64,000 nucleotides of DNA, from NCBI RefSeq assembly GCF_036046055.1, contig NZ_CP107939.1:7812001-7876000 (forward strand). Reading direction: 5' to 3'. This document shows, piece after piece, positions 54,203 through 62,498 of this stretch (its first letter is position 1; every line of letters starts with the position of its first letter). The position numbers and the translations under genes were made by a program. Source of the DNA: Nocardia sp. NBC_00403 (GTDB lineage Bacteria > Actinomycetota > Actinomycetes > Mycobacteriales > Mycobacteriaceae). The notes beneath the pieces are model-generated. The model was not told the DNA's origin. It searched no databases and saw only the letters and a program-made list of their open reading frames with translations.

Positions 54203-54379
54203 TGATCCTCGCTTCGTCGATTCGGAGTGTGTCTGACGGCTCGCCGGCACACGTTACGAGACACGCCGCAGGAGCACTGCTTTCGGGCGGTGCGCGTGCG
54301 CGATCGACATTCGTGACGCAGAGTCGATTTTGACGCAATATCGGCCTGCAAAATCGGCAGGGAGTTTCGGGAGGGCATT

Positions 54380-54970
54380 ATGATTCCTACGACCCCACGC
54401 AGCGGCCTACTCGGGCTGCAGTGGATCGATCGACTGCTCCCGCCCCTCGGTAGGCCGGATCGCGACGACCGGCAATTGCCAGAGGCACCACTGACGATCG
54501 AGATCGGCGCCGCGACCGGGGTAGGCCCGACAACCATGTCGGCCTTCGATGCGGCACTGCGCGATCTGGGAGTGGGTGATGCCAACTTGATTCGCCTGTC
54601 ATCGGTGATTCCACCGCACGCCACCCTGGAGCGCACCGCCCGCGTCCGTAAGCCGATACCCTGGGGTGATCGGCTCTACTGCGTCTACGCGGCACAGCAC
54701 GCGATCGGCAACGGCAGACGGGCCGCGGCGGGCATCGGCTGGGTGCTGCGCGACGATCATTCCGGTGCGGGACTTTTCGTCGAGCACGAGGCGGAGACCG
54801 CCGAGGAGGTCGAGCTGCTGATCCGGTCCAGCCTCGCCGATATGACCGCCAACCGGCCCGAACGCTTCGGACCGATCCAGCTGTGCACCAGCGAGACCCG
54901 CTGCGAGGGCGACCCGGCCTGCGCCATTGTGCTCGCCGCCTACCACACCACGCCGTGGACCAGACGATGA
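54380..54970 (+). CDS. pyruvoyl-dependent arginine decarboxylase family protein
   Basis: A 196-residue protein from ATG 54380 behind GGGAGGGCATT. IEIGAATGVGPTTMSAFDAALRDLGVGDANLIRLSSVIPPHATL is the PvlArgDC signature: autocleavage between the two serines of L-S-S-V-I-P-P creates the pyruvoyl group. The rest (PWGDRLYCVYAAQHAI, AAAGIGWVLRDDHSGAGLFVEHEAETAEEVE) keeps the family fold with the acidic EHE region. It should convert arginine to agmatine and CO2. It heads a tightly coupled operon with a 190-aa protein and a GGDEF protein; the N-terminal 35 residues are an extension. Confidence 0.88.
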   Translation: MIPTTPRSGLLGLQWIDRLLPPLGRPDRDDRQLPEAPLTIEIGAATGVGPTTMSAFDAALRDLGVGDANLIRLSSVIPPHATLERTARVRKPIPWGDRLYCVYAAQHAIGNGRRAAAGIGWVLRDDHSGAGLFVEHEAETAEEVELLIRSSLADMTANRPERFGPIQLCTSETRCEGDPACAIVLAAYHTTPWTRR

Positions 54971-55539
54971 ACGAGCTGCACGTCACTGTCGAAACCACGA
55001 TCCCCGACGACCGGATCGATATGTTCCACCTGCTCTACGAGGAGGCCTTCGGCCCGCTGCGCACCAAGGCCATCGCCCGGCAGGTGCTGCACCATGCCGA
55101 GTTCCGCGCGGAGATGGTCGACCCCCGCGTACTCAAGCACGTCGCGCGCACCACCGCAGGAGAGCCCATCGGAGTGACGACGCTGACCAGGCATCTGGAG
55201 ACAGTGCCGTGGATCAGCCCCGATTATTTCGCCGCGCGCTATCCGGAGCATGCCGCACGCAATGCGATCTACTACGCCGGTTTCACCCTTGTTGCATCAA
55301 GTGCCCGACAAGGGGCCGCGTTCCATGCCATGATCAAATCAGTTGTCCAGGTGCTTGTGGCCGAGCGCGCGGCGGTGGGCTGGGACATCTGCTCGTACAA
55401 CAACACTCGGTTCTCCTTCGCCGACAGCATCCGAGCAGTGCTCGATGAGCAAGAGGCGAACGTCGAAGTCGCGGTGGAAGATTCGCAGACCTACTATGCG
55501 GCTCGATTCACAGGGGATGGAGCGACAAAGGGGGGCTGA
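54967..55539 (+). CDS. 190-aa protein, possibly GNAT-fold
   Basis: ATG 54967 overlaps the decarboxylase stop (ATGA), so translation is coupled. The sequence (ETTIPDDRIDMFHLLYEEAFGPLRTKAIARQVLHHAEFRAEMVDP, then TTAGEPIGVTTLTRHLETVPWISPDYFAARYPEHA and NAIYYAGFTLVASSARQGAAFHAMIKSVVQVLVAER) has the strand-helix order of an N-acyltransferase, but without the clear R-G-x-G acetyl-CoA loop. I do not recognise it firmly. A role in acylating or sensing the decarboxylase product is possible. It shares one base with the GGDEF gene. Confidence 0.6.
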   Translation: MNELHVTVETTIPDDRIDMFHLLYEEAFGPLRTKAIARQVLHHAEFRAEMVDPRVLKHVARTTAGEPIGVTTLTRHLETVPWISPDYFAARYPEHAARNAIYYAGFTLVASSARQGAAFHAMIKSVVQVLVAERAAVGWDICSYNNTRFSFADSIRAVLDEQEANVEVAVEDSQTYYAARFTGDGATKGG

Positions 55540-57071
55540 TGACACTGACCGAAGAGCAGTCGACGAGCCGACGCCATAATGTCGGATTACGGTGGTATGC
55601 AGTATTTTTCGGTGTCGGCTCGGCCGCGATCGGGCTGAATATCGCCGTCGATTCGCAGTTGCTCTCGCTGGTGACGATGCTGGCTGTGGTGGTAGGAGCC
55701 CTTGCCATGATCGGCCTCGGCCTGCGGCGTCATCGCCCGCCGCAGCCGCTGCCCTGGTATCTGATCGCGGCGTCGGCGCTGTTGTTCGCCACCGGCACCG
55801 TATTGCGCGGCATCGACGAGCATTCGATGCACCCCATCGACGATTTGTTCACGCTGGCCGGTTATTTCGCCGTCGGCGTCGCGGCCACCCTGTGGCTGCG
55901 GCCGCGCCAGGTCCAGCACAACTACGACCTGCTGCTGGACTCCGGGCTCATCGGACTCGGCGCACTGCTGGCCTCCTGGACCTTTCTCATCTCGCCGATT
56001 CTGCAGTCACATGCCACCACCATGAACACCGTTGTGGCGGCGATCTACCCGATACTCGACGCACTACTGCTGACCATGGTCGCGCATTCGGTGGCGACGG
56101 CGACCCGCTCGGAGACCTCGCTGCGGCTCCTGCACGTCGGCCTGATTGCGGTACTGCTCGGCGATCTCGGCTACAGCCTGGAGACCGTCGGCACCGCGAC
56201 GATCGGGCGGGAAGTGTTGCTCACGCCGCTGCTGGCCGCCTACATCACCGTCGGGGTCGCGGCGCTGCATCCGACCATGGCCTGCCTCGGCGCACCGCGC
56301 CGCATCCATCCCCATCATTCGCGTCAGCGCGCCAGTGTCATCGCGGTCGCACTGATCATGGCGTCGCTGGTTCCGGTAGTGGGGTCCAGCCTCGACACCC
56401 TCGACCGCGCGGTCGTCTCTTCGCTGTTCGCGCTCTTGCTGATCGGCGTCCTGGCACGCAGCGAACGTGCCATCGTGCGCAGCGCCCGCAGCGAACGCCG
56501 CGCGCAGTATCAGGCCGACCACGACATGCTGACCGGACTGCTGAATCGGTCCGCCCTGCTGCGCGCGCTCAATCGCAATCACGAGCACTGGCTCGAACAA
56601 CCGCTGAGCCTGTTGTTCATCGACCTGGACGGCTTCAAGATGGTCAACGACAGCTACGGCCATGCCGTCGGCGACGAGCTGATCGCGAACGCGGCCTCGC
56701 GCATTCGGCGGGTGATCCGCCGCGAGGACGTAGTGGCGCGCTACGGCGGCGACGAATTCGTGGTGCTCGCGCCGCTGGGCAGACAAGAGGCAGCCACGCT
56801 CGCCGAACGACTATTGGGCGCGTTCGTGCGCCCCTTCGAATTGAGCGCGGGCGAGATCCCGATCACCGCGAGTGTCGGGATCGCCTGCGGCAGCCCGCGC
56901 AGTTACGACGCCAGCATCTACGACCTCATCCGAGACGCGGATTCGGCGATGTACCACGCGAAGGAGTACTCGCTCGGCTACGCGTTCCACGACGAAGTGC
57001 GGCATGGGGCCCCCGATGCGGGGCGCCGGACTTGGCGCCCCGCCAATCGGTCGACGAGCACCGCCGTCTGA
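55539..57071 (+). CDS. membrane-bound diguanylate cyclase (GGDEF)
   Basis: A 510-residue protein whose ATG shares its A with the upstream TGA. Eight to nine hydrophobic segments (residues 15-310, for example WYAVFFGVGSAAIGLNIAV, LLSLVTMLAVVVGALAMIGLGL, LGALLASWTFLISPIL) make an MASE-like sensor. The GGDEF domain begins at DHDMLTGLLNRSALLRAL, has LLFIDLDGFKMVNDSYGHAVGDELI and the intact active site RYGGDEFVVLAPLG, then SVGIACGSPRS. It should make cyclic di-GMP. No EAL domain is fused. The ITASVG and DADSAMYHAK ends are standard. Confidence 0.92.
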   Translation: MTLTEEQSTSRRHNVGLRWYAVFFGVGSAAIGLNIAVDSQLLSLVTMLAVVVGALAMIGLGLRRHRPPQPLPWYLIAASALLFATGTVLRGIDEHSMHPIDDLFTLAGYFAVGVAATLWLRPRQVQHNYDLLLDSGLIGLGALLASWTFLISPILQSHATTMNTVVAAIYPILDALLLTMVAHSVATATRSETSLRLLHVGLIAVLLGDLGYSLETVGTATIGREVLLTPLLAAYITVGVAALHPTMACLGAPRRIHPHHSRQRASVIAVALIMASLVPVVGSSLDTLDRAVVSSLFALLLIGVLARSERAIVRSARSERRAQYQADHDMLTGLLNRSALLRALNRNHEHWLEQPLSLLFIDLDGFKMVNDSYGHAVGDELIANAASRIRRVIRREDVVARYGGDEFVVLAPLGRQEAATLAERLLGAFVRPFELSAGEIPITASVGIACGSPRSYDASIYDLIRDADSAMYHAKEYSLGYAFHDEVRHGAPDAGRRTWRPANRSTSTAV

Positions 57072-57872
57072 TCAGTCGGTCAGTTCCTCGAGCAGGCGCT
57101 TGGCCTCCTCCAGCTCGGCCGCCAGTTGTGCGACCTTGACCTGCTGTACCTCGCGCGCCGCGTCGAGAATTCCGGCGACCACCTCGGCCACCTCCGGATG
57201 CAGCACCTTGGCGGCCTGCGCCACCGCGGAGCTTGCCACCGGCAGACCGCGCACGGCCCGCTTCTTGCCGCTGATCACATCGACCGACCACTCGCCGTCG
57301 GCAGTCCCGGTCAGCGTCACAGTGACCTCCGGCGCCTTCGCCTTGCGCGCGGCAGCGGGCGCCTTTGTGGCGGGCTTCGCGCCGGGCGCGCCCGCGGCGG
57401 GCTGCTTGGCCGCGGCGGACTTGGCGGCGTTGTCGGCTTCGCTCGTTCCCGAGGCGACCGGGCCCGGCTTGGGCACCGACGGTGCCGCCGCGTTGGTTCC
57501 GAGCGAGCCGGGACTCGGGGTGGACGGTGTCGCAACGCTCGTCAAGGTCGACGGCTGGGTCACGGGGGATTCCTTCCTGGTTGTCGACTTCGGCTGGGCT
57601 GTGGAAGCGGTCGCCGTGCGGGGCGGCTTGGTCAACGTCACTTCGGTCGGAGAAAAGGACAGTACATCCTTCGATCCGGTCGGACGGACCCGCAGGAAGT
57701 CTCCTACGGACGGATCATCGAGTTCGACCACCTTCCCCGACCGACCTTCCGGCACGCCCACCGCGGCAGCGGTGAACCACACCATCGGCGGTCGGCCGCC
57801 GGCAATGTCCGTGGCGATCTGCTGAATCTCAGTGTCCGACAAGGGCTGTGGTTTGGTTCTGGACGAGGGCAT
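57072..57872 (-). CDS. DUF6319-like Ala/Pro-rich protein
   Basis: A 266-residue protein from ATG 57872. The N-terminal 80 residues are folded (LSDTEIQQIATDIAGGRPPMVWFTAAAVGVPEGRSGKVVELDDPSVGDFLRVRP). A low-complexity Ala/Pro/Thr/Lys linker follows (residues 90-185). The C-terminal 80 residues (EVTVTLTGTADGEWSVDVISGKKRAVRGLPVASSAVAQAAKVLHPEVAEVVAGILDAAREVQ) end in a coiled coil (VAQLAAELEEAKRLLEELTD). The linker is lysine-rich and could bind nucleic acid or the envelope. Function is unknown. It meets the GGDEF gene stop to stop. Confidence 0.6.
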   Translation of the reverse strand: MPSSRTKPQPLSDTEIQQIATDIAGGRPPMVWFTAAAVGVPEGRSGKVVELDDPSVGDFLRVRPTGSKDVLSFSPTEVTLTKPPRTATASTAQPKSTTRKESPVTQPSTLTSVATPSTPSPGSLGTNAAAPSVPKPGPVASGTSEADNAAKSAAAKQPAAGAPGAKPATKAPAAARKAKAPEVTVTLTGTADGEWSVDVISGKKRAVRGLPVASSAVAQAAKVLHPEVAEVVAGILDAAREVQQVKVAQLAAELEEAKRLLEELTD

Positions 57873-58024
57873 GGTGACTCCGAGCGAATTCGTGGATGGC
57901 TGCGTGCACAGATGATGCCGCACGCTACCGACAGATTCGCAAGCTGCCACCAATTCGACTCCGGGAAACACCAGGGCCGCAACCCCAGCGAACCCTGAGC
58001 TACATTCGAGATCCCGCGCCGAGG

Positions 58025-58651
58025 CTACCTTTCCCGCGGCGCTTGCAGGGCCGGAAACCAGATGTCGGCGAGGACGTCCGCGGCCTGGTCGGCCGTGACA
58101 TCGATGGTGCCCTGCATGGCCCAGCGGGTGAAGAAGCGTTCGAGTTGGGCGACAAGCAGTTCCACCCGCAGGCGGGCCTCTTCCTGACGGTCGGCAGGCC
58201 AGCGCGCCAGGTAGGACGTCATCGCGTTGGGTAGGGCCGCGATGCCCTGGCGGGCGATGTCACGGAATTCCGGTTCGAGCGCGGTAGCCTCGTCCCACGC
58301 GGGCAGCAGGTCCTTGTATTCCTGGAACCAGCCGATGGCGCGGGTCATCCAGCCGACGAACTCGGCGCGCGAACCGGTGTCCAGGACTCGGTCCAGATCC
58401 TCATAGAAGTACAGCGCACTCGGCGCGGTGCTCTGCTCGGCGACCGCGCGCAGCACCTCGAGCTTGCTGGCGAAATGCAGGTAGAACGTAGCCCGGCTAC
58501 AGCCCACGGCGGCAGCGATGTCGTCGACCCGGACGGCCGCGTAACCCTGGGTGCTGAACAGGTTCTTCGCACCCTCCAGCAGCTTGGCCCTGGTCTGCAG
58601 TTTCTGTTCGTCCCGCAGGCTGGTGCCGGCCCGTTTCGACTTCGTTGGCAT
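58025..58651 (-). CDS. TetR family regulator of the monooxygenase cluster
   Basis: A 208-residue protein from ATG 58651. QTRAKLLEGAKNLFSTQGYAAVRVDDIAAAVGCSRATFYLHFASKLEVLRAV is the TetR DNA-binding domain. The rest is a helical ligand domain (WMTRAIGWFQEYKDLLPAWDEATALEPEFRDIARQG). It is divergent from the flavin monooxygenase at 58883, and the 231-bp gap contains the repeated TTCACTAGACA sites. It is probably the repressor of the whole catabolic run, induced by a pathway substrate. Confidence 0.9.
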   Translation of the reverse strand: MPTKSKRAGTSLRDEQKLQTRAKLLEGAKNLFSTQGYAAVRVDDIAAAVGCSRATFYLHFASKLEVLRAVAEQSTAPSALYFYEDLDRVLDTGSRAEFVGWMTRAIGWFQEYKDLLPAWDEATALEPEFRDIARQGIAALPNAMTSYLARWPADRQEEARLRVELLVAQLERFFTRWAMQGTIDVTADQAADVLADIWFPALQAPRER

Positions 58652-58743
58652 GGTGAGCGGCTACCTCGCATAGGTCGGGAAACTATTGCTGACGTGCGAC
58701 TTCCGGTGAGCAAGTGTACGTCCGACCCGGGCGGGCCGCGGTC

Positions 58744-58773
58744 TTCACTAGACATTCTGTCATTCACTAGACA
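58744..58773. promoter_or_regulatory. direct repeat TTCACTAGACA with central palindrome
   Basis: TTCACTAGACA occurs at 58744-58754 and 58763-58773, a 19-bp period. The small palindrome GACA-TTC-TGTC lies between (58751-58761). Both sit in the TetR/monooxygenase promoter gap and are candidate operators. Confidence 0.6.
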
Positions 58774-58882
58774 CGGAGTCCAGTCAGTGTTACGTTGTTG
58801 CCTACGTCACTCCGGAGCGCCACGGCTCCGGACACTCGCCCGCCGTGTCCGGCGCCACTGCGAGCCGTGACGGCAGCTTCGA

Positions 58883-60265
58883 ATGAGGACTACTGAATTG
58901 ACTCCACGCACACTTCCCAAGGTCTGCGTCATCGGCGCAGGCCCCTCGGGTATCACCACCGCCAAACGCCTGCAGGACTTCGACATCCCGTTCGACGTCT
59001 TCGAGGCGTCCGACGAGGTGGGCGGCAACTGGTACTTCAAGAACCCCAACGGCATGTCGGCCTGCTACCAGAGCCTGCACATCGATACGTCCAAGTGGCG
59101 CTTGGCCTTCGAGGACTATCCGGTGCCCGAGGACTGGCCGGACTTTCCGCACCACTCGCAGTTGTTCCAATACTTCAAGGACTATGTCGACCATTTCGGT
59201 TTCCGCGACAAGATCCTGTTCGACACCCTGGTGACCGCCGCCGAACGGCAGCCCGACGGCCGGTGGCTGGTGACCTCCAGCGACGGTCGCACCCGCGACT
59301 ACGACGCCCTGATCGTGTGCAACGGCCACCACTGGGATCCCAATACCCCGGACTATCCCGGCGAATTCGATGGCGTGCTCATCCACAGCCACGCCTACAA
59401 CGATCCGTTCGACCCGGTCGACATGCGCGGCAAGAAGGTCGTGGTCGTCGGGATGGGCAACTCCGGGCTCGACATCGCCTCCGAACTGTCCCAGCGCTTC
59501 ATCGCCGAGCGGCTGACCGTGTCGGCGCGGCGTGGCGTGTGGGTGCTGCCGAAATACGTCCACGGCAAGGTCGGCGACAAACAATCGGTGCCACCGTGGA
59601 TTCCGCGCAAGGTGAGCATGAAGCTCAAGCAGCGGTTCGTCCGAAAGTTCCGCGGCGACATGGAGTTCTACGGGCTGCCCAAACCCGATCACCAACCGTT
59701 CGAGGCACACCCTTCGGCCAGTGAGGAGTTCCTGCACCGGGCGGGCTGCGGTGACATCGCCTTCAAGCCCGCCATCACCGGATTGGCGGGCAAACAGGTG
59801 CGGTTCGCCGATGGCAGCACCGAAGAGGTGGATGTCATCGTCTGTGCGACCGGCTACCACATCAGCTTCCCGTTCTTCTCGGATCCGGAACTGGTGCCCG
59901 ACAGCAGCAATCGCATCCCGCTGTTCAAGCAAATGATGAAGCCGGGTATCGACAATTTGTTCTATATGGGCCTCGCACAGCCGCTGCCTACCCTGGTGAA
60001 CTTCGCCGAACAGCAGAGCAAGCTCGTCGCCGCTTACCTGACCGGCGCCTACCTCCCGCCATCGGAGCCGCAGATGCACGAGGTGATCCGTGCCGCCGAG
60101 CAGCGCCGCAGCGGCCGCTACTACGACTCACCGCGCCACACCATCCAAATCGAATTCGAGGCCTATGTGCGCGATATGAAGCGCGAAATGGCCAGTGGCG
60201 CAAAACGTGCCGCGGCAACCGGCAACGCGTTGCCGGTGCCTGCCCGAGTACTCGAGCACGTGTGA
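58883..60265 (+). CDS. flavin-containing monooxygenase (Baeyer-Villiger/FMO type)
   Basis: A 460-residue protein from ATG 58883. KVCVIGAGPSGITTAKRL is the FAD loop; FEASDEVGGNWYFKNPNGMSACYQSLHIDTSKW follows; GKKVVVVGMGNSGLDIASELS is the NADPH loop. FDGVLIHSHAYNDP holds the FMO/BVMO fingerprint (usually F-x-G-x-x-x-H-x-x-x-Y). VDVIVCATGYHISFPFF is the ATG motif. It inserts oxygen into a ketone, amine or sulfide with NADPH and O2. The three genes downstream fit oxidation of a ketone to an ester. M. tuberculosis mymA is a similar enzyme in a similar cluster. Confidence 0.9.
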   Translation: MRTTELTPRTLPKVCVIGAGPSGITTAKRLQDFDIPFDVFEASDEVGGNWYFKNPNGMSACYQSLHIDTSKWRLAFEDYPVPEDWPDFPHHSQLFQYFKDYVDHFGFRDKILFDTLVTAAERQPDGRWLVTSSDGRTRDYDALIVCNGHHWDPNTPDYPGEFDGVLIHSHAYNDPFDPVDMRGKKVVVVGMGNSGLDIASELSQRFIAERLTVSARRGVWVLPKYVHGKVGDKQSVPPWIPRKVSMKLKQRFVRKFRGDMEFYGLPKPDHQPFEAHPSASEEFLHRAGCGDIAFKPAITGLAGKQVRFADGSTEEVDVIVCATGYHISFPFFSDPELVPDSSNRIPLFKQMMKPGIDNLFYMGLAQPLPTLVNFAEQQSKLVAAYLTGAYLPPSEPQMHEVIRAAEQRRSGRYYDSPRHTIQIEFEAYVRDMKREMASGAKRAAATGNALPVPARVLEHV

Positions 60266-60272
60266 GGCGGCG

Positions 60273-61424
60273 ATGACAACGACGATGGGATTCTGCGCCG
60301 ACCGTTTCGCGGGCGTGCGAGAGGAACTGGAGAATCGGATCGCTGCGGACGAGGAGCTCGGCGCGGCGATCTGTGTGACCGTCGACGGCGAACCGGTCGT
60401 CGATATCTGGGGTGGACACCGCGATATCGAGCGCACCACGCCATGGACCGAGGACACCCTGGTCAACGTCTTCTCCATCAGCAAGACCATGACGGCACTG
60501 TCCGCGCTGCTGCTGGTGGATCGCGGCGAGCTGGATGTGCGGCAAAAAGTCGCGCACTACTGGCCGGAGTTCGCCGCAAACGGCAAGGGCGACATCGAGA
60601 TTCGTCAGCTGCTCGGACACACCTCCGGTGTCTCCGGTTGGCAGCGGCCGATCGAGCTGGCCGATATCTACGACACCGAAGCGGCCAGCGCCCGCCTCGC
60701 GGCCCAACCGCCGTGGTGGGAGCCGGGCACCGCGTCGGGCTACCACGCCCTGAACTACGGACATCTGGTCGGCGCGGTTATTCGCCGCATTACCGGCCGT
60801 AGCCTCGGGCAGTTCTTCGCCGAGGAGCTCGCCGGACCGCTGGCGGCCGACTTCCACATCGGCACCGGTCCAGAGCACCACCACCGCATCGCACCGTTGG
60901 TGCCACCGCCACTACTGGAATTCGATATGGCCTCGCTCGATCAGGAGAGCATCCTGGTCAAGACGCTCACCAGCCCGTTGCTGGACATTCCGGAGGCCAA
61001 TAGCGCCGCATGGCGGCAGGCGGAGATCGGCGCGGTGAACGGCCACGGCAACGCGCATTCGGTGGCGAAGGTGCAGTCGCTCGTATCCTGCGGCGGCGAG
61101 CTGAACGGCCGAAGGCTGTTGTCCGAGAAGACGATCGACCTGATCTTCGAACAGCAGTCCGATGGTGCGGATCTGGCGCTGCTGCTTCCGCTGCGCTTCG
61201 GCATCGGCTACGGCCTGCCTCAGCCGCAGACCGCTCCGGAGGTCCCGGACGGGCGCGTCTGCTGGTGGGCCGGGTTTGGTGGGGCCATCGTTGTCAACGA
61301 CCTGGAGCACCGAGTCACCTTCGCCTACACCATGAACAAGATGGCGCCGGGGCTGATCGGCTCCGACCGCGCCGATGCCTACCTGCGCTCGGTGTTTTCG
61401 GTAGTGCGAGGAGATCGCTCATGA
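60273..61424 (+). CDS. serine hydrolase (beta-lactamase/esterase family)
   Basis: A 383-residue protein from ATG 60273 after GTGAGGCGG. VNVFSISKTMTALSALLLVDRGELDVRQKV carries the S-x-x-K nucleophile (SISK). The tyrosine motif region is ASGYHALNYGHLVGAVIRRITGRSL. VCWWAGFGGAIVVNDLEHRV is the third box. This is the class-C/EstB-type esterase fold. It lies 7 bp after the monooxygenase and overlaps the alcohol dehydrogenase by 4 bp. In the cluster it would cleave the ester formed by Baeyer-Villiger oxidation; lactonase activity is an alternative. Confidence 0.87.
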   Translation: MTTTMGFCADRFAGVREELENRIAADEELGAAICVTVDGEPVVDIWGGHRDIERTTPWTEDTLVNVFSISKTMTALSALLLVDRGELDVRQKVAHYWPEFAANGKGDIEIRQLLGHTSGVSGWQRPIELADIYDTEAASARLAAQPPWWEPGTASGYHALNYGHLVGAVIRRITGRSLGQFFAEELAGPLAADFHIGTGPEHHHRIAPLVPPPLLEFDMASLDQESILVKTLTSPLLDIPEANSAAWRQAEIGAVNGHGNAHSVAKVQSLVSCGGELNGRRLLSEKTIDLIFEQQSDGADLALLLPLRFGIGYGLPQPQTAPEVPDGRVCWWAGFGGAIVVNDLEHRVTFAYTMNKMAPGLIGSDRADAYLRSVFSVVRGDRS

Positions 61425-62464
61425 TGCGGGCGCTGCAACTCACTGATCCCGGTGTGCTGGAACTGCGTAAAATTCCGGTCCCCGAGATCGGCCCCACCGA
61501 TCTGTTGCTGCGTGTCGGTGCGGCGGGCATCTGCCACTCCGATCTGCATGTGCTGCATATCCCCTTCAAGATGCGCGACGAGCCGCTGACCCTCGGACAC
61601 GAGGTCGCGGGCACCATCGAAGCCGTCGGCAGCGCTGTCGAGGGCCGGTCGACCGGTGAGCGCGGCATCGTCTACCTGTGCTGGTCGTGCGGGGTGTGCC
61701 GGGAATGTGTGAGCGGCAACGAGAATGTGTGCCGCGCCGCAGGGCGCACTGCGATGCCGCCGTGCCCAGGTCTGGGGCCGGACGGTGGGATGGCCGAGTA
61801 CATCAGGATTCCGGCCGCCTCCTTCGTGCCGATCGGTGACTTGGATTTCCTCCAGGCCGCGCCGCTGGCCGACGCCGCGCTGTCGAGCTATCACGCGATC
61901 AACGGTGCGCGTGCGCAGCTGCAGCCGGGTTCGGTCGCGGTGGTCATCGGCATCGGCGGGCTCGGCCACGTTGCGGTGCAGATCCTCGCCGCGACCAGTG
62001 CAGCGCACGTGATCGCGGTCGACGTGAGCGCGGACAAACTCGACCTCGCCGCCCGCTGCGGCGCGGCCGAAGGACTCATCGGTGGACCCGACACCGCCCG
62101 CGAGATCCTCGACCGCACCGGAGGGCGTGGCGCGGAGGCGGTGTTCGACTTCGTCGGCACCGATCACACCGCGACCCTGGCCGTGGAATCGGTGGCGCCC
62201 AACGGCGCCTATCGCATGATCGGACTCGGGGGCGGCGCACCGGAAATCACCGCGGGCCCGGCCGGTGGACCCGGCTGGCCGTGGGGCGCATCGATCCGAA
62301 AGTCCTACGGCGGCACCAAATCCGACCTGATCAGCTCCGTCGCGCTCGCGCAGGCGGGCAAGCTCAGAGTCGAAGTCGAACGCTATGACCTCGCCGAGGG
62401 CCGCGAGGCGCTCGACCGGCTGGAACGCGGGCTGGTCACCGGCCGTGCGGTCCTGGTGCCGTAG
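61421..62464 (+). CDS. zinc-dependent alcohol dehydrogenase
   Basis: A 347-residue protein in an ATGA overlap with the hydrolase. Catalytic zinc ligands are in [11 protein letters not shown] and [14 protein letters not shown]. The structural zinc site is [18 protein letters not shown]. The NAD loop is [20 protein letters not shown], with AVDVSADK after it giving NAD preference. It is close in layout to secondary-alcohol dehydrogenase ADH-A of Rhodococcus (SYHAI, FVGTDHT-like segments). It should interconvert alcohol and carbonyl products made by the cluster. Confidence 0.9.
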   Translation: MMRALQLTDPGVLELRKIPVPEIGPTDLLLRVGAAGICHSDLHVLHIPFKMRDEPLTLGHEVAGTIEAVGSAVEGRSTGERGIVYLCWSCGVCRECVSGNENVCRAAGRTAMPPCPGLGPDGGMAEYIRIPAASFVPIGDLDFLQAAPLADAALSSYHAINGARAQLQPGSVAVVIGIGGLGHVAVQILAATSAAHVIAVDVSADKLDLAARCGAAEGLIGGPDTAREILDRTGGRGAEAVFDFVGTDHTATLAVESVAPNGAYRMIGLGGGAPEITAGPAGGPGWPWGASIRKSYGGTKSDLISSVALAQAGKLRVEVERYDLAEGREALDRLERGLVTGRAVLVP

Positions 62465-62498
62465 GCAGGTCCGATCAAATGTTGAGGAAGGTCATGTC

